NCBI RefSeq assembly: GCF_016756315.1
Contig: NZ_AP024235.1
Span: 806,001 to 870,000 of the forward strand
From: Alteromonas sp. KC3
Lineage (GTDB): Bacteria; Pseudomonadota; Gammaproteobacteria; Enterobacterales; Alteromonadaceae
Direction: 5' to 3'
DNA: 64,000 nucleotides
Shown here: one piece after another, positions 54,382 through 64,000 of the stretch
Numbering within the stretch: the stretch's first letter is position 1
Layout: each line of letters starts with the position of its first letter
Notes under the pieces: generated by a model
Databases searched by the model: none
Told to the model about the DNA's origin: nothing
Seen by the model: only the letters and a program-made list of their open reading frames with translations
Made by a program: the position numbers and the translations under genes

Positions 54382-54885
54382 GTGGGAAAAAAGAGTCTGC
54401 CGTCAATTGTCGATGTTGAAGCAAGCGGTTTTGGCGCAGTGAGTTATCCTATTGAGATTGGCATTGTGCGCTATGATGGTGCAAAGTGGTGTAAGTTAAT
54501 TCGTCCTTTTGACTCATGGGTTCATTGGGATAAAGAGGCTGAAGCCTTACACGGCATCTCACAGGCGATGTTACTTACCAAAGGCGTAGACCCAGTCAAA
54601 GTCTGTCACGAGTTAAATCACTTCTTGGGAAATACGATGGTGTACAGTGACGGCTGGGTAGTAGACAACCCATGGTTGATAAAGCTCTTCTCGGCGGCGC
54701 AAGTAGAAATGACGTTCTCGTGCCGCGCACTGGAGTATATACTTAGCCAAACGCAAATGGAAAAGTGGCATGAAGTAAAATCTGAACTTGCACAAAAACT
54801 CGACACTAGACGACACAGGGCAAGCGCAGATGCATTTCTTATCCAGCAGACCTATGCTGAAACACGTGAATATTCAAACGGTTAG
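54382..54885 (+). CDS. DEDDh-type 3'-5' exonuclease-like protein
   Basis: 167 residues from GTG 54382. Exonuclease motif I is VDVEASG (D11, E13), motif II lies in YSDGWVVDNPW, and motif III is HRASADA (H and D five apart), which together make the DEDDh catalytic set of the DnaQ/RNase T superfamily. Target unknown. The GTG with GGGAGAAG is preferred to a TTG 16 codons upstream because the exonuclease fold then begins naturally. Confidence 0.78.
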   Translation: MGKKSLPSIVDVEASGFGAVSYPIEIGIVRYDGAKWCKLIRPFDSWVHWDKEAEALHGISQAMLLTKGVDPVKVCHELNHFLGNTMVYSDGWVVDNPWLIKLFSAAQVEMTFSCRALEYILSQTQMEKWHEVKSELAQKLDTRRHRASADAFLIQQTYAETREYSNG

Positions 54886-54898
54886 CCACAATGCCGTT

Positions 54899-55369
54899 TT
54901 AAAAAAGATAGTGCACGCCAAGTGATAAGGCCATGTTCTCTTCTTCGCCCACTTGTCTGTGTTCTATTTCTACCGCCATATTTAGCCCCTGATTGTGACC
55001 CAATAGCCATCCTAATCGCGTAAATGTGCCTACATCATTGGGCAAATAGAGCCATTCCGCATAATGCTGAAAGGCCGTGTTATTGGTTTTGTAAGTGGCA
55101 TATACCGATTGGGGGAGGTGGGTATCAAAACGCCTGCTTGCGCTAAGGGTACTTTGCGAACCTGTAGGGTAGGTGAAGCTATTGTCATAGTAATGTGCCT
55201 CAGTGGTAGAGCGGACCCGATATTGGGTCTGAAGCTGCCACTTGGCTACTTTTTCACTTTTAAAATAAATAGGACTGTAAGACGCATTAGACACGTCTGC
55301 GACTGCGTTTGAAGAGTACAGATTCGACAACAATAATGACAAACATGTGAAGCTTATAGCTGCTTTCAT
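54899..55369 (-). CDS. Hypothetical exported protein
   Basis: 156 residues: signal peptide (to about NAVADV), then beta-rich sequence ending in ALSLGVHYLF, with a terminal phenylalanine as in outer-membrane beta-barrels. Its size suits a small eight-strand barrel. Convergent with the exonuclease gene, 13 bases apart. I cannot assign a family. Confidence 0.65.
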   Translation of the reverse strand: MKAAISFTCLSLLLSNLYSSNAVADVSNASYSPIYFKSEKVAKWQLQTQYRVRSTTEAHYYDNSFTYPTGSQSTLSASRRFDTHLPQSVYATYKTNNTAFQHYAEWLYLPNDVGTFTRLGWLLGHNQGLNMAVEIEHRQVGEEENMALSLGVHYLF

Positions 55370-55639
55370 GGCATGCGACCCAAGTTGTTTAGTGAGTGCT
55401 TGTTTATGTGTCCAGCGTTATTTCTGACCACCCTGTCGGAACCATTTTTGTAATTGATGCTAGAGCCACCGCGCCACAACTTATCGCAATGTACTATCAC
55501 ACTGTATAAGCATAGCTGTAAAAAATAGATCATAAAAATAAACTTGATGAATTTTTCATTCGTGAACTAGTTTTAAAGATACAGGGTTATTTTTATCGTT
55601 TTAAATAAGCCCGCCATCATTGAACGGAGGTCTTTTGAA

Positions 55640-56158
55640 ATGCAAACGGAATGGGAATTCGAAAGAAAGTTTATGGTCACTTTTGTACCAGAGGGACTAT
55701 TGGATACACGAACTCCTGTCGACATACGCCAAGGCTACCTATCATGCGAACCCGATAAACACATATGTTTGCGAGATGAAGGTGGTAAATTCAGTATGGC
55801 GGTGACGCAGGGTATTGGATTAAAGCACAGGGAAACGCGTATTGAACTGTCGGCGTCTCAATTTAATGATTTGTGGCCACTCACTCAAAAAATGCGTGTA
55901 GAAAAGCAGCGCTATCGCATAGACTTCTACGGCGCGCAATTGGTGATAGACGTATTCACAGGAACGCTTGCGCCACTTAAGTTAGTTGAAGTCGAGTTTG
56001 ATAGTGAAATCAGCAGTCGTCAGTTTTTACCTCCTGATTTTGCTGATATAGAAGTTACGCACCGCAAGGAATTTCAGAACATTGCGCTAGCGCGCTTTGG
56101 TCTACCAGACAGAATCATTTCCCCCAGTTTTAATGAAAGCTATCGACTGTTTGTATGA
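55640..56158 (+). CDS. CYTH-domain phosphohydrolase-like protein
   Basis: 172 residues: the CYTH signature is WEFERKFMVTF (ExExK-type motif, here E-F-E-R-K), followed by IRQGYLS, CLRDEGGKFSM, and KLVEVEFDSE. CYTH enzymes bind triphosphates in a tunnel and act as triphosphatases or adenylate cyclases. It has a clear GGAGG ribosome site and ends before a shared terminator. The specific activity is unknown. Confidence 0.85.
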   Translation: MQTEWEFERKFMVTFVPEGLLDTRTPVDIRQGYLSCEPDKHICLRDEGGKFSMAVTQGIGLKHRETRIELSASQFNDLWPLTQKMRVEKQRYRIDFYGAQLVIDVFTGTLAPLKLVEVEFDSEISSRQFLPPDFADIEVTHRKEFQNIALARFGLPDRIISPSFNESYRLFV

Positions 56159-56228
56159 GCCTTTGCAAAATTAAGTGATAAAAGTGTAGCTAAGTGATAA
56201 AAGTGTAGCTATAAAACACAGCCATAAA

Positions 56229-56252
56229 AAAAGCAGCCAGTTGGCTGCTTTT
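56229..56252. terminator. Bidirectional terminator between CYTH gene and metK
   Basis: AAAAGCAGCCA-GT-TGGCTGCTTTT, an 11-bp perfect stem with A-run left and T-run right, serves both convergent genes. Confidence 0.92.
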
Positions 56253-56271
56253 CTCTTTAAACGACAACAAA

Positions 56272-57417
56272 TTACAGTGACGCTTTCAATGCTTCTGCTT
56301 TGTCTGTTGCTTCCCACGGGAACTCGTCGCGACCAAAGTGGCCGTACGCTGCAGTAGGACGGTAAATAGGGCGCTCAAGATCAAGCATTTGAATTAGGCC
56401 GTAAGGGCGCAGGTCGAAGTGCTCGCGAACTAAAGCAACTAGCGTTTTTTCATCAACCACGCCAGTGCCAAAAGTATCAATGCTGATAGACGTTGGCTCT
56501 GCAACGCCAATAGCGTAAGACACCTGAATTTCACAACGCTTAGCAAGACCTGCTGCAACAATATTCTTGGCAACATAACGGCCTGCGTATGCTGCGCTGC
56601 GGTCAACTTTTGAAGGATCTTTACCAGAGAACGCACCACCGCCGTGACGAGCCATGCCGCCGTAGGTATCAACGATGATTTTACGACCTGTTAGACCACA
56701 GTCGCCCATTGGGCCGCCGATAACAAAGCGGCCAGTAGGGTTAATGTGAAAACGCGTATTGGCATCAATCCATTCGCTTGGCAGAACAGGCTTGATGATT
56801 TCTTCCATTACCGCTTCACGAACCTGCTCGGTAGTGACCGAGTCGCAGTGTTGGGTTGAAAGCACTACCGCATCAATACCAACAGGTTTGTCGTTTTCAT
56901 ATTTAAATGTAATTTGGCTTTTCGCATCTGGACGCAAAAAGTCTAACTTGCCAGACTTGCGTACTTCGGCCTGTTTTTGAACAAGACGGTGAGAATATGT
57001 GATTGGTGCCGGCATTAATACGTCAGTTTCGTCACTGGCGTAACCGAACATTAGGCCTTGGTCGCCTGCACCTTGTTCTTCTAAACTCTCTCGGTCAACA
57101 CCTTGATTGATATCAGGTGACTGTTTACCAATAGCATTCAATACAGCACACGAGTCTGCATCAAAACCCATATCAGAATGCGTGTAACCAATTTCTTTTA
57201 CTGTGTTACGGGTAAGCTCTTCAATGTCTACCCATGCTGAGGTGGTCACTTCACCACCTACTAAAACCATACCGGTTTTTACATACGTTTCGCAGGCCAC
57301 CCGAGCGCGCGGATCTTGTTCTAAAATAGCGTCAAGAACGGCATCTGAGATCTGATCAGCAATCTTGTCCGGATGCCCTTCAGACACTGACTCGGATGTG
57401 AATAAATGCGTGGCCAT
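56272..57417 (-). CDS. metK: S-adenosylmethionine synthetase MetK
   Basis: 381 residues, full family length. It makes SAM from methionine and ATP. Visible: [61 protein letters not shown]. The upstream region carries tandem MetJ boxes, so it is probably repressed by SAM-bound MetJ. Confidence 0.98.
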   Translation of the reverse strand: MATHLFTSESVSEGHPDKIADQISDAVLDAILEQDPRARVACETYVKTGMVLVGGEVTTSAWVDIEELTRNTVKEIGYTHSDMGFDADSCAVLNAIGKQSPDINQGVDRESLEEQGAGDQGLMFGYASDETDVLMPAPITYSHRLVQKQAEVRKSGKLDFLRPDAKSQITFKYENDKPVGIDAVVLSTQHCDSVTTEQVREAVMEEIIKPVLPSEWIDANTRFHINPTGRFVIGGPMGDCGLTGRKIIVDTYGGMARHGGGAFSGKDPSKVDRSAAYAGRYVAKNIVAAGLAKRCEIQVSYAIGVAEPTSISIDTFGTGVVDEKTLVALVREHFDLRPYGLIQMLDLERPIYRPTAAYGHFGRDEFPWEATDKAEALKASL

Positions 57418-57815
57418 AAATGCTCCGTAAGCGTTAAATTATCAAAATAGTCGTATATTGTACTAAAACAAGTTATAAATACCAGTCTTTACTTCTAGAC
57501 GTCTAAAAGTCTCTTCGTTACGAATTGTTGACATAACCCGATCACTTTTGGGGTTATTTCGATACAGAACAAAGAGATTGTAGTATTTAAGGTAATCGGC
57601 AGTGTCCAGCGCTTTATAAGCTAAATAGATGTTTTTGGATTTACTTTCGACAATGGCAATGAAAATCCATTGAACTGAAAGGTGGCATGGGTAAGAATAC
57701 CCCCACATTCAAAAGTGCCTAGAAGTAGATCAATAGCAGATAATTGGTGTGCCTTGGTGCTCAAACCAACATACTACTGCGGTACTTAAAGATACAAAAT
57801 AAATCAGGAGACAAC
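57418..57815. other. Divergent regulatory region between metK and tkt
   Basis: No gene; an 81-codon minus-strand frame is judged accidental. It contains the MetJ operator. Confidence 0.6.
57481..57512. promoter_or_regulatory. MetJ operator: four tandem met boxes
   Basis: Consecutive 8-mers ACCAGTCT, TTACTTCT, AGACGTCT and AAAAGTCT match consensus AGACGTCT at 5, 5, 8 and 6 of 8 positions in perfect register. The operator lies about 65 bases upstream of metK. Confidence 0.75.
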
Positions 57816-59807
57816 ATGCCCTCTCGTCGTGAACTCGCCAATGCTATCCGTGCATTAAGCATGGATGCCGTTCAACAAGCTAAATCTGGTCACCCAGGCG
57901 CCCCAATGGGGATGGCTGATATTGCGCAGGTACTATGGGGTGATTTCTTATCACATAACCCTGCAAACCCGTCATGGGCAAATCGCGACCGCTTTGTTCT
58001 TTCAAACGGCCACGGCTCGATGCTGTTGTACTCTTTACTTCATTTGTCAGGTTACGAACTGCCAATTGAAGAGTTGAAAAACTTCCGTCAGCTACACTCA
58101 AAAACACCAGGTCACCCAGAATACGGTTATGCACCAGGTGTAGAAACGACCACAGGCCCGTTGGGTCAAGGTATCAGCAACGCAGTAGGTATGGCGCTTG
58201 CTGAAAAAGTGCTTGCCGCACAATTTAACCGTGACGGTCACGACATTGTTGATCACTACACTTATGCATTTATGGGCGACGGCTGCCTGATGGAAGGTAT
58301 TTCACACGAAACTTGTTCATTGGCTGGCACACTAGGCCTTGGCAAACTCATCGCGTTTTGGGATGACAACGGCATTTCAATTGATGGTGAAGTAGAAGGC
58401 TGGTTCACTGACGATACACCAGCACGCTTTAAGAGCTACGGTTGGGAAGTGATTGAAGGTGTTGACGGTCACGATGCAGAGCAAGTTAAAGCGGCTATTG
58501 AAAAGGCGCAAGCGAATACTGCTCAGCCTACGCTAATTTGTTGTAAAACCACCATTGGTTTCGGTTCGCCTAACAAAGAAGGAACCGAGTCTTGTCACGG
58601 TGCACCACTAGGTGAAGATGAAATTGTTGCTACTCGTGAAAAGCTTGGCTGGAGCCACGGTGCGTTCGAAATCCCAGACGATATCTATGCGGGCTGGGAT
58701 GGTAAAGACAAAGGTTCAAAAGCAGAAAGCGCATGGAACGATGCCTTCGCTGCCTATGAAGCTGCCTATCCAGAACTTGCTGCAGAGTTTAAACGCCGTA
58801 TTAATGGCGAACTGCCAGCAGACTTCAGCGATAAAGCTGACGCTATCATTGCTGATCTTCAAGCAAACCCACAAAACATTGCTTCACGTAAAGCGTCGCA
58901 AAATGCACTGAACGCATTTGGCCCGTTACTGCCAGAACTATTAGGCGGCTCAGCAGACCTTGCAGGTTCTAACCTAACCATTTGGGAAGGCAGCAAGGGT
59001 GTTGAAGCAAACGATGCATCAGGTAATTATATTTACTACGGCGTACGCGAATTTGGTATGTCTGCCATGATGAACGGTATTGCGCTTCACGGCGGTTTTA
59101 AAGCATACGGTGCAACCTTCCTAATGTTTATGGAATATGCGCGTAACGCGGTACGTATGGCAGCACTAATGAAGCAGCCTGCTATTTTCGTTTACACTCA
59201 CGACTCAATTGGTTTGGGTGAAGATGGCCCAACGCACCAGCCGGTAGAGCAGGTAGTAGCGCTACGTGCTACGCCTAATCTTGATAACTGGCGTCCGTGT
59301 GACCAAGTTGAATCGGCGGTGTCGTGGAAGTCAGCAATTGAGCGTACAGACGGCCCAACAACCCTAATCTTTACGCGTCAAGGCCTTGCACAGCAAGAAA
59401 GAAATGCTCAACAAGTTGCTGATATCGCGAAAGGCGGCTATGTACTTAAAGATTGTGAAGGTACGCCTGAACTTATTCTCATTGGTACGGGTTCAGAGGT
59501 TCAGCTTGCTGTAGAAGCTGCAGCTAAACTTACCGAGCAAGGTAAAGCGGTACGCGTAGTGTCTATGCCATCTACTGACGTATTTGACCGTCAGTCTGCT
59601 GATTACCGTGAAAGCGTATTGCCATCAAGTGTTGTTAAACGCGTTGCGGTAGAAGCGTTGTCGAAAGACAGCTGGTACAAGTATGTTGGCTTTAATGGCG
59701 CGATTGTAGGTATGGACACCTTTGGTGAGTCTGCACCTGCAGGTGATTTGTTCAAGCATTTCAACATTACCACTGACGCTGTAGTAGAGGCTGCACTGTC
59801 TCTGTAA
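57816..59807 (+). CDS. tkt: Transketolase
   Basis: 663 residues. Thiamine-diphosphate enzyme of the pentose phosphate pathway: [14 protein letters not shown], the TPP-binding GDGCLMEG...[10 protein letters not shown], and the pyrimidine-side [12 protein letters not shown] and [22 protein letters not shown] 57816 is chosen because CAGGAG lies before it; the open frame begins 24 codons earlier with an unrelated sequence. It heads the tkt-epd-pgk-fba cluster, 19 bases from epd. Confidence 0.97.
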   Translation: MPSRRELANAIRALSMDAVQQAKSGHPGAPMGMADIAQVLWGDFLSHNPANPSWANRDRFVLSNGHGSMLLYSLLHLSGYELPIEELKNFRQLHSKTPGHPEYGYAPGVETTTGPLGQGISNAVGMALAEKVLAAQFNRDGHDIVDHYTYAFMGDGCLMEGISHETCSLAGTLGLGKLIAFWDDNGISIDGEVEGWFTDDTPARFKSYGWEVIEGVDGHDAEQVKAAIEKAQANTAQPTLICCKTTIGFGSPNKEGTESCHGAPLGEDEIVATREKLGWSHGAFEIPDDIYAGWDGKDKGSKAESAWNDAFAAYEAAYPELAAEFKRRINGELPADFSDKADAIIADLQANPQNIASRKASQNALNAFGPLLPELLGGSADLAGSNLTIWEGSKGVEANDASGNYIYYGVREFGMSAMMNGIALHGGFKAYGATFLMFMEYARNAVRMAALMKQPAIFVYTHDSIGLGEDGPTHQPVEQVVALRATPNLDNWRPCDQVESAVSWKSAIERTDGPTTLIFTRQGLAQQERNAQQVADIAKGGYVLKDCEGTPELILIGTGSEVQLAVEAAAKLTEQGKAVRVVSMPSTDVFDRQSADYRESVLPSSVVKRVAVEALSKDSWYKYVGFNGAIVGMDTFGESAPAGDLFKHFNITTDAVVEAALSL

Positions 59808-59826
59808 GAGGTAAACAAATAAGCCT

Positions 59827-60837
59827 ATGGTAAATATTGCCATTAATGGGTTTGGTCGTATTGGTCGCAATGTATTGCGTGCACTTTATGAAAGTGGGCG
59901 CAATAACGAATTTAATGTTGTGGCCATTAACGACATTGCCAAGCCAGAAGGCATTGCACATTTACTTAAATACGATACCGCCCACGGGCGGTTCCGTTTT
60001 GATGTGGCCTTAGAAAATAACACGCTTAATGTCGCTGGCGACGATATTACGTTGCTGGCTATCAGTGACATTACCGATCTGCCATGGAAAGAACTTGGCG
60101 TAGATATTGTGTTGGAATGCACAGGTAAGTTTGACGATAGGGCATCAGGGCAAGCCCATCTAGATGCAGGTGCTGGTAAGGTGTTGTTCTCCTCTCCGGG
60201 CTCCCCCGATTTAGACAATACCGTTATCTTCGGTACAAACGAAGACACATTGACCAGTGAACAAAAATTAGTCTCTAATGGTTCCTGTACCACTAATTGC
60301 ATTGTGCCCGTCATCCAAGCACTTGATGCAGCCTTTGGCGTTGAGAGTGGTACGATCACTACTATCCATGCCTCTATGCATGACCAGCAAGTCATCGATG
60401 CATACCATGAAGATTTACGCCGAACTCGCGCGGCGAGTCAGTCAATTATTCCGGTTGATACACGCCTTGCTGCGGGTATAGAGCGCATTCTGCCTAAGTT
60501 TGCCGGTAAATTCGAAGCTATTGCTGTGCGCGTCCCAACCATTAATGTAACGGCCATGGACTTGAGCGTTACATTGAGAAGTAAGGTTACGATTGAAGAC
60601 GTAAATTGCGCATTAAGGCAAGCAAAAGACGGTCGTTTACACGGTATTTTGGACTACACTGAAGAACCGTTAGTATCAGTAGATTTTAATCATGACCCGC
60701 ACTCGTGTATCGTAGATGGTACACAGACAAGGGTCAGTCACAAGCAACTGGTTAAAACACTGGTGTGGTGTGACAACGAATGGGGTTTTGCAAACCGTAT
60801 GCTCGACACAGCTAAAGTAATGTTCGACGCAAAATAA
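59827..60837 (+). CDS. epd: Erythrose-4-phosphate dehydrogenase
   Basis: 336 residues of the GAPDH family: [17 protein letters not shown], catalytic C154 in NGSCTTNC, and the Epd-type segment [23 protein letters not shown]. Epd makes 4-phosphoerythronate for vitamin B6 synthesis. Placement between tkt (source of erythrose-4-phosphate) and pgk is the gammaproteobacterial arrangement. A glycolytic GAPDH cannot be fully excluded but fits less well. Confidence 0.9.
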   Translation: MVNIAINGFGRIGRNVLRALYESGRNNEFNVVAINDIAKPEGIAHLLKYDTAHGRFRFDVALENNTLNVAGDDITLLAISDITDLPWKELGVDIVLECTGKFDDRASGQAHLDAGAGKVLFSSPGSPDLDNTVIFGTNEDTLTSEQKLVSNGSCTTNCIVPVIQALDAAFGVESGTITTIHASMHDQQVIDAYHEDLRRTRAASQSIIPVDTRLAAGIERILPKFAGKFEAIAVRVPTINVTAMDLSVTLRSKVTIEDVNCALRQAKDGRLHGILDYTEEPLVSVDFNHDPHSCIVDGTQTRVSHKQLVKTLVWCDNEWGFANRMLDTAKVMFDAK

Positions 60838-60982
60838 GCATTGATGCTGCCACGGGTTGGTAGCACCAGCCCGCGCAGCTTTCACAGTTAATTAGAGTGT
60901 GTACACCACTAGGGCATGAATAGTCTCATGCACCATAATGGTTCGCACACTCACCTAAATTTTAAATTAACAAGGAAAGACA

Positions 60983-62158
60983 ATGGCAATTCCAAGCATG
61001 AACGATATGGCACTTAACGGTCAACGCGTTCTTATTAGACAAGATCTAAACGTACCAGTAAAAGACGGTAAAGTGACTTCTGATGCGCGTATCAAAGCAT
61101 CGATTCCTACTATTAAGGCGGCGCTAGAAGCGGGCGCGGCAGTAATGGTGATGTCTCACCTAGGGCGTCCAACTGAAGGCGAACCCGCCGACGAATTCTC
61201 TCTTCAACCCGTAGTGGATTACCTGAACGCCGCGTTAGACGTACCTGTAAAGCTTGTGAAAGACTACCTTGATGGCGTACAGCTAAACGATGGCGAGTTA
61301 GTTATTCTTGAAAACGTGCGTTTTAACAAAGGTGAAAAGAAAGACGACGAAACCCTAGCGAAGCAGTATGCAGCCCTTTGCGATATCTTCGTTATGGATG
61401 CATTCGGTACGGCGCACCGTGCGCAGGCGTCGACTCACGGCGTAGCAAAGTTTGCACCGAAAGCGTGTGCTGGCCCGCTACTTGCTGCAGAATTAGATGC
61501 ATTAGGTAAAGCGCTAGATAACCCTAAGCGTCCTATGGTAGCAATTGTAGGTGGTTCTAAGGTATCAACTAAGCTAACTGTACTTAAATCACTTGCCGAA
61601 AAAGTTGACCAGCTAATTGTAGGTGGTGGAATTGCTAATACCTTCATTGCAGCGCAAGGCCACAATGTCGGTAAATCACTCGTTGAAATGGACTTGGTTG
61701 AACAGGCCACGCAATTGATGAGTGAAGCGCAAGCAAACGGCGGCAATATTCCTGTACCGACGGATGTTGTAGTGGGTAAAGCGTTTGATGAAAATACAGA
61801 AGCTACGCTTAAAGTCGTGTCTGACGTTGCTGACGACGACATGATTTTCGACATCGGCCCAGACTCATCAAAAGCGCTCGAAGACATCATCAAAAATGCC
61901 GGAACCATTGTATGGAATGGTCCAGTAGGTGTATTTGAATTTGAACAGTTTAGCGCAGGAACTAAGGCATTATCTGAGGCGATTGCCGCGAGCGATGCTT
62001 TCTCTATCGCTGGTGGTGGTGATACACTTGCCGCAGTAGATAAGTACGAAATTGCAGACAAAGTGTCTTATATTTCAACCGGTGGTGGTGCGTTCCTTGA
62101 GTTTCTTGAAGGGAAGACGTTACCCGCTGTCGCGGTACTTGAAGAAAAAAATAAATAG
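60983..62158 (+). CDS. pgk: Phosphoglycerate kinase
   Basis: 391 residues with [43 protein letters not shown] and the ATP-site GGGDTLAAV and [13 protein letters not shown]. It transfers phosphate between 1,3-bisphosphoglycerate and ADP. Preceded by AAGGAAAG and separated from epd by 145 bases. Confidence 0.98.
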   Translation: MAIPSMNDMALNGQRVLIRQDLNVPVKDGKVTSDARIKASIPTIKAALEAGAAVMVMSHLGRPTEGEPADEFSLQPVVDYLNAALDVPVKLVKDYLDGVQLNDGELVILENVRFNKGEKKDDETLAKQYAALCDIFVMDAFGTAHRAQASTHGVAKFAPKACAGPLLAAELDALGKALDNPKRPMVAIVGGSKVSTKLTVLKSLAEKVDQLIVGGGIANTFIAAQGHNVGKSLVEMDLVEQATQLMSEAQANGGNIPVPTDVVVGKAFDENTEATLKVVSDVADDDMIFDIGPDSSKALEDIIKNAGTIVWNGPVGVFEFEQFSAGTKALSEAIAASDAFSIAGGGDTLAAVDKYEIADKVSYISTGGGAFLEFLEGKTLPAVAVLEEKNK

Positions 62159-62395
62159 ATTAAGCGCGAATAATAATAAAAATGGCTTAATTCGGCGGTA
62201 TAACCATTACTTACATGCATAGCAGGTAAAGTTATCGCCATAAAAACAAAATGAGCTGCGCTTTTAACAGCAATCATAAGCGCAGCCTTTAAATCGGTAA
62301 CGATTTTACTGACGATACAGTGACGTACGTCGGCACATAATTATAAACCCTACACCTGCCCATAGTGGCAGATACAATACGAAAGGAGTGTTGCA

Positions 62396-63295
62396 ATGGC
62401 ATCACAAGCTCAGCAGGCAATGCTGGATAAATTAAAGACGCAAACCGGTTTTATTGCAGCGTTAGATCAAAGCGGTGGCAGTACACCAAAAGCACTACGT
62501 CTTTACGGCATCGAAGAATCTGAATACAGCTCAGATGAAGAGATGTTTAACCTTGTTCACGAAATGCGTACTCGCATTATCACCAGCACCCCTTTTAGCG
62601 GCGAACGCGTACTTGGCGCTATCTTGTTTGAAAATACCCTCGACAGAGAAATTGAAGGCATGTCTACTGCACATTACTTATGGCAGAAAAAGCGTGTGAT
62701 TCCGTTTTTGAAAGTGGATAAAGGGTTAGCAGAAGAGAGTAACGGCGTACAGGTTATGAAACCAATGCCTGGCTTAGATGCATTGTTGGCAAAAGCAGTA
62801 GCGCAGGACGTATTTGGTACTAAAATGCGCAGCGTTGTAAAGCTAGCTAACCATCAAGGCATTAAAGACGTTGTAGCACAGCAATTTGAAGTAGGTAAAC
62901 AAATTCTAGCTGCTGGATTGGTGCCCATTATCGAACCAGAAGTCGATATTCACAGCCCACAAAAAGCAGAAGCAGAAGCATTGCTTAAACTTGAAATCCT
63001 TACGCAGCTTAACCTTTTGAACGAAGGCCAAGAGGTTATGTTGAAACTGACGCTGCCAACAGAAGCGAACTTCTACAAAGAGCTTGTAGATCACCCTCGA
63101 GTGCTTAAAGTAGTTGCACTTTCTGGCGGATATAGCCGAGAAGAAGCAAACGCTAAATTGTCTGAAAACCAAGGTATGATCGCGAGCTTTTCTCGTGCGC
63201 TTACACAAGGTGTTTCAGCACAACAGACACAGGAAGAGTTTGAAGCCACATTAGATGACGCTATTGAAGGTATTTACCAAGCGTCTAAGTCTTAA
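62396..63295 (+). CDS. fba: Fructose-bisphosphate aldolase, class I
   Basis: 299 residues of the short bacterial class I aldolase family: [46 protein letters not shown] [20 protein letters not shown], and the Schiff-base lysine region EVMLKLTLP, then [13 protein letters not shown]. coli has the unrelated class II fbaA at this place, so the cluster has a class I enzyme in its stead. Ribosome site AAAGGAG is strong. Confidence 0.93.
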   Translation: MASQAQQAMLDKLKTQTGFIAALDQSGGSTPKALRLYGIEESEYSSDEEMFNLVHEMRTRIITSTPFSGERVLGAILFENTLDREIEGMSTAHYLWQKKRVIPFLKVDKGLAEESNGVQVMKPMPGLDALLAKAVAQDVFGTKMRSVVKLANHQGIKDVVAQQFEVGKQILAAGLVPIIEPEVDIHSPQKAEAEALLKLEILTQLNLLNEGQEVMLKLTLPTEANFYKELVDHPRVLKVVALSGGYSREEANAKLSENQGMIASFSRALTQGVSAQQTQEEFEATLDDAIEGIYQASKS

Positions 63296-63309
63296 CACTT
63301 ATAGTTGTC

Positions 63310-63342
63310 GCTAAAGGGAAGAGAAACACTCTTCTCTTTAGC
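63310..63342 (+). terminator. Hairpin terminator after fba
   Basis: Fourteen-base arms GCTAAAGGGAAGAG and CTCTTCTCTTTAGC pair with one G-T pair around AAACA. The T-tract after it is weak. Confidence 0.55.
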
Positions 63343-63368
63343 TTATAGATAGGCTTTTAGCGGCGCAG

Positions 63369-63821
63369 TCACTGAGCAGTAAAATTAAATTGTTCAAAAA
63401 AGCCGATAGCCTCTTCTTTATCAAACCTAATCTCCCTCTCTTCTATAGCGCAAAGCGCGTCCTTCACATTGTCAAAAAAGGCGAAAGGAACTTCAGCTAG
63501 TTCGTAACACAAGCTTATTTGCTGCTTAATGGTAAGCATAATATCGGTATCAAGGATCACCACAGCCAAAAACGATAGGCCGCGACGCTTTCTTATGCGA
63601 GTTTGTTTTACAAAGATGTCGAAAGTAGATGGCGGCATAATACTTTCACCATACAAACAGCTTACTTGTGCCCATTGTGAGCCTTCCTCAAATTGTGAGA
63701 TGTTAGAAGCCATTCGGACGACACCGTTTTTCATGGTCTCGTCATTCCATGGACCTCGTGCCGAAAAGAGTAATAGTTGGTGTGTGACAAAGGTTTCAAA
63801 TTCACCATGTGGATTGTTCAT
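63369..63821 (-). CDS. Conserved hypothetical protein, possibly SpoIIAA-like
   Basis: 150 residues, no signal peptide or membrane helix. The alternation FETFVTHQLLLFSARGPWNDET, SQWAQVSCLYGESIMPPSTFD, FLAVVILDTD and FAFFDNVKDALCAI resembles the SpoIIAA/STAS-like fold, but the resemblance is structural impression only. Convergent with fba. Function unknown. Confidence 0.6.
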   Translation of the reverse strand: MNNPHGEFETFVTHQLLLFSARGPWNDETMKNGVVRMASNISQFEEGSQWAQVSCLYGESIMPPSTFDIFVKQTRIRKRRGLSFLAVVILDTDIMLTIKQQISLCYELAEVPFAFFDNVKDALCAIEEREIRFDKEEAIGFFEQFNFTAQ

Positions 63822-64000
63822 TCAGCTTACTTCGCTTTCTGATCATACTAAAACGTTAGCATGTGCAATCAACTGCGCAACTATCCATTGGGCTAATAAA
63901 CCTTCTATCGTCTTTCTCTGTAAGCTCACCGCTTATTGCTAACCTCATTAATTTATTCATTAATATATGTACTGATACAACAAGTCTTGAACAATAATAA

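Noticed and set aside
57463..57708. 81-codon minus-strand frame upstream of metK
   Set aside because: It covers the MetJ operator and has no protein-like pattern.

Overview
The window reads as chromosomal DNA of a marine gammaproteobacterium close to Alteromonas. This is inferred from the core blocks yrbG-mlaFEDCB-ibaG-murA, degS/degQ/zapG/zapE and metK/tkt-epd-pgk-fba, from moderate GC, and from the style of the sensory proteins. No database search was possible.

Layout. 1-11.6 kb is conserved core: a partial calcium/sodium exchanger, the Mla phospholipid-transport operon running into ibaG and murA, the periplasmic proteases DegS and DegQ, the division/envelope proteins ZapG and ZapE, and a YebC-like protein. 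11.6-19.5 kb is mixed accessory DNA: small secreted proteins, a lipoprotein-anchored truncated haemoglobin, LysR/PhzF, LysR and AraC regulators, DoxX and an esterase-like protein. 19.45-22.96 kb (minus strand) is a tightly packed operon whose centre is a bufferin-type RiPP cassette: DUF2282 precursor, DUF692/MNIO enzyme and DUF2063 partner. It is flanked by a YHS-domain protein, two thioredoxin-fold proteins and an NrtS-like membrane protein. Three 15-bp-period repeats and a sigma-region-4-like ORF lie upstream. 23.9-29.2 kb carries a nitroreductase, a fused SecDF and a K+/H+ antiporter.

The RNase P RNA gene lies at about 29.32-29.67 kb. The last 18 bases of its 3' end (29654-29671) are repeated exactly at 48120-48137. 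The AT-rich DNA between the copies is therefore best read as an ~18.5-kb genomic island inserted at the rnpB 3' end, although no integrase is present. The island carries a large PD-(D/E)XK-nuclease/P-loop-NTPase protein (candidate single-gene defence system), a VOC protein, a second RsgA-like GTPase, an atrophied efflux-adaptor-like lipoprotein with a TetR regulator, a CHASE-domain remnant, a periplasmic catalase-related protein, a large orphan lipoprotein, an OmpR-type two-component system with matching direct-repeat boxes at two sites, and a propeller-GGDEF diguanylate cyclase.

The right flank (48.3-64 kb) returns to chromosomal genes: an EamA transporter, a three-gene sensory operon (binding protein - hybrid kinase - binding protein), a DEDD exonuclease, a CYTH protein, metK with MetJ boxes, and the tkt-epd-pgk-fba sugar-phosphate cluster ending in a class I aldolase.
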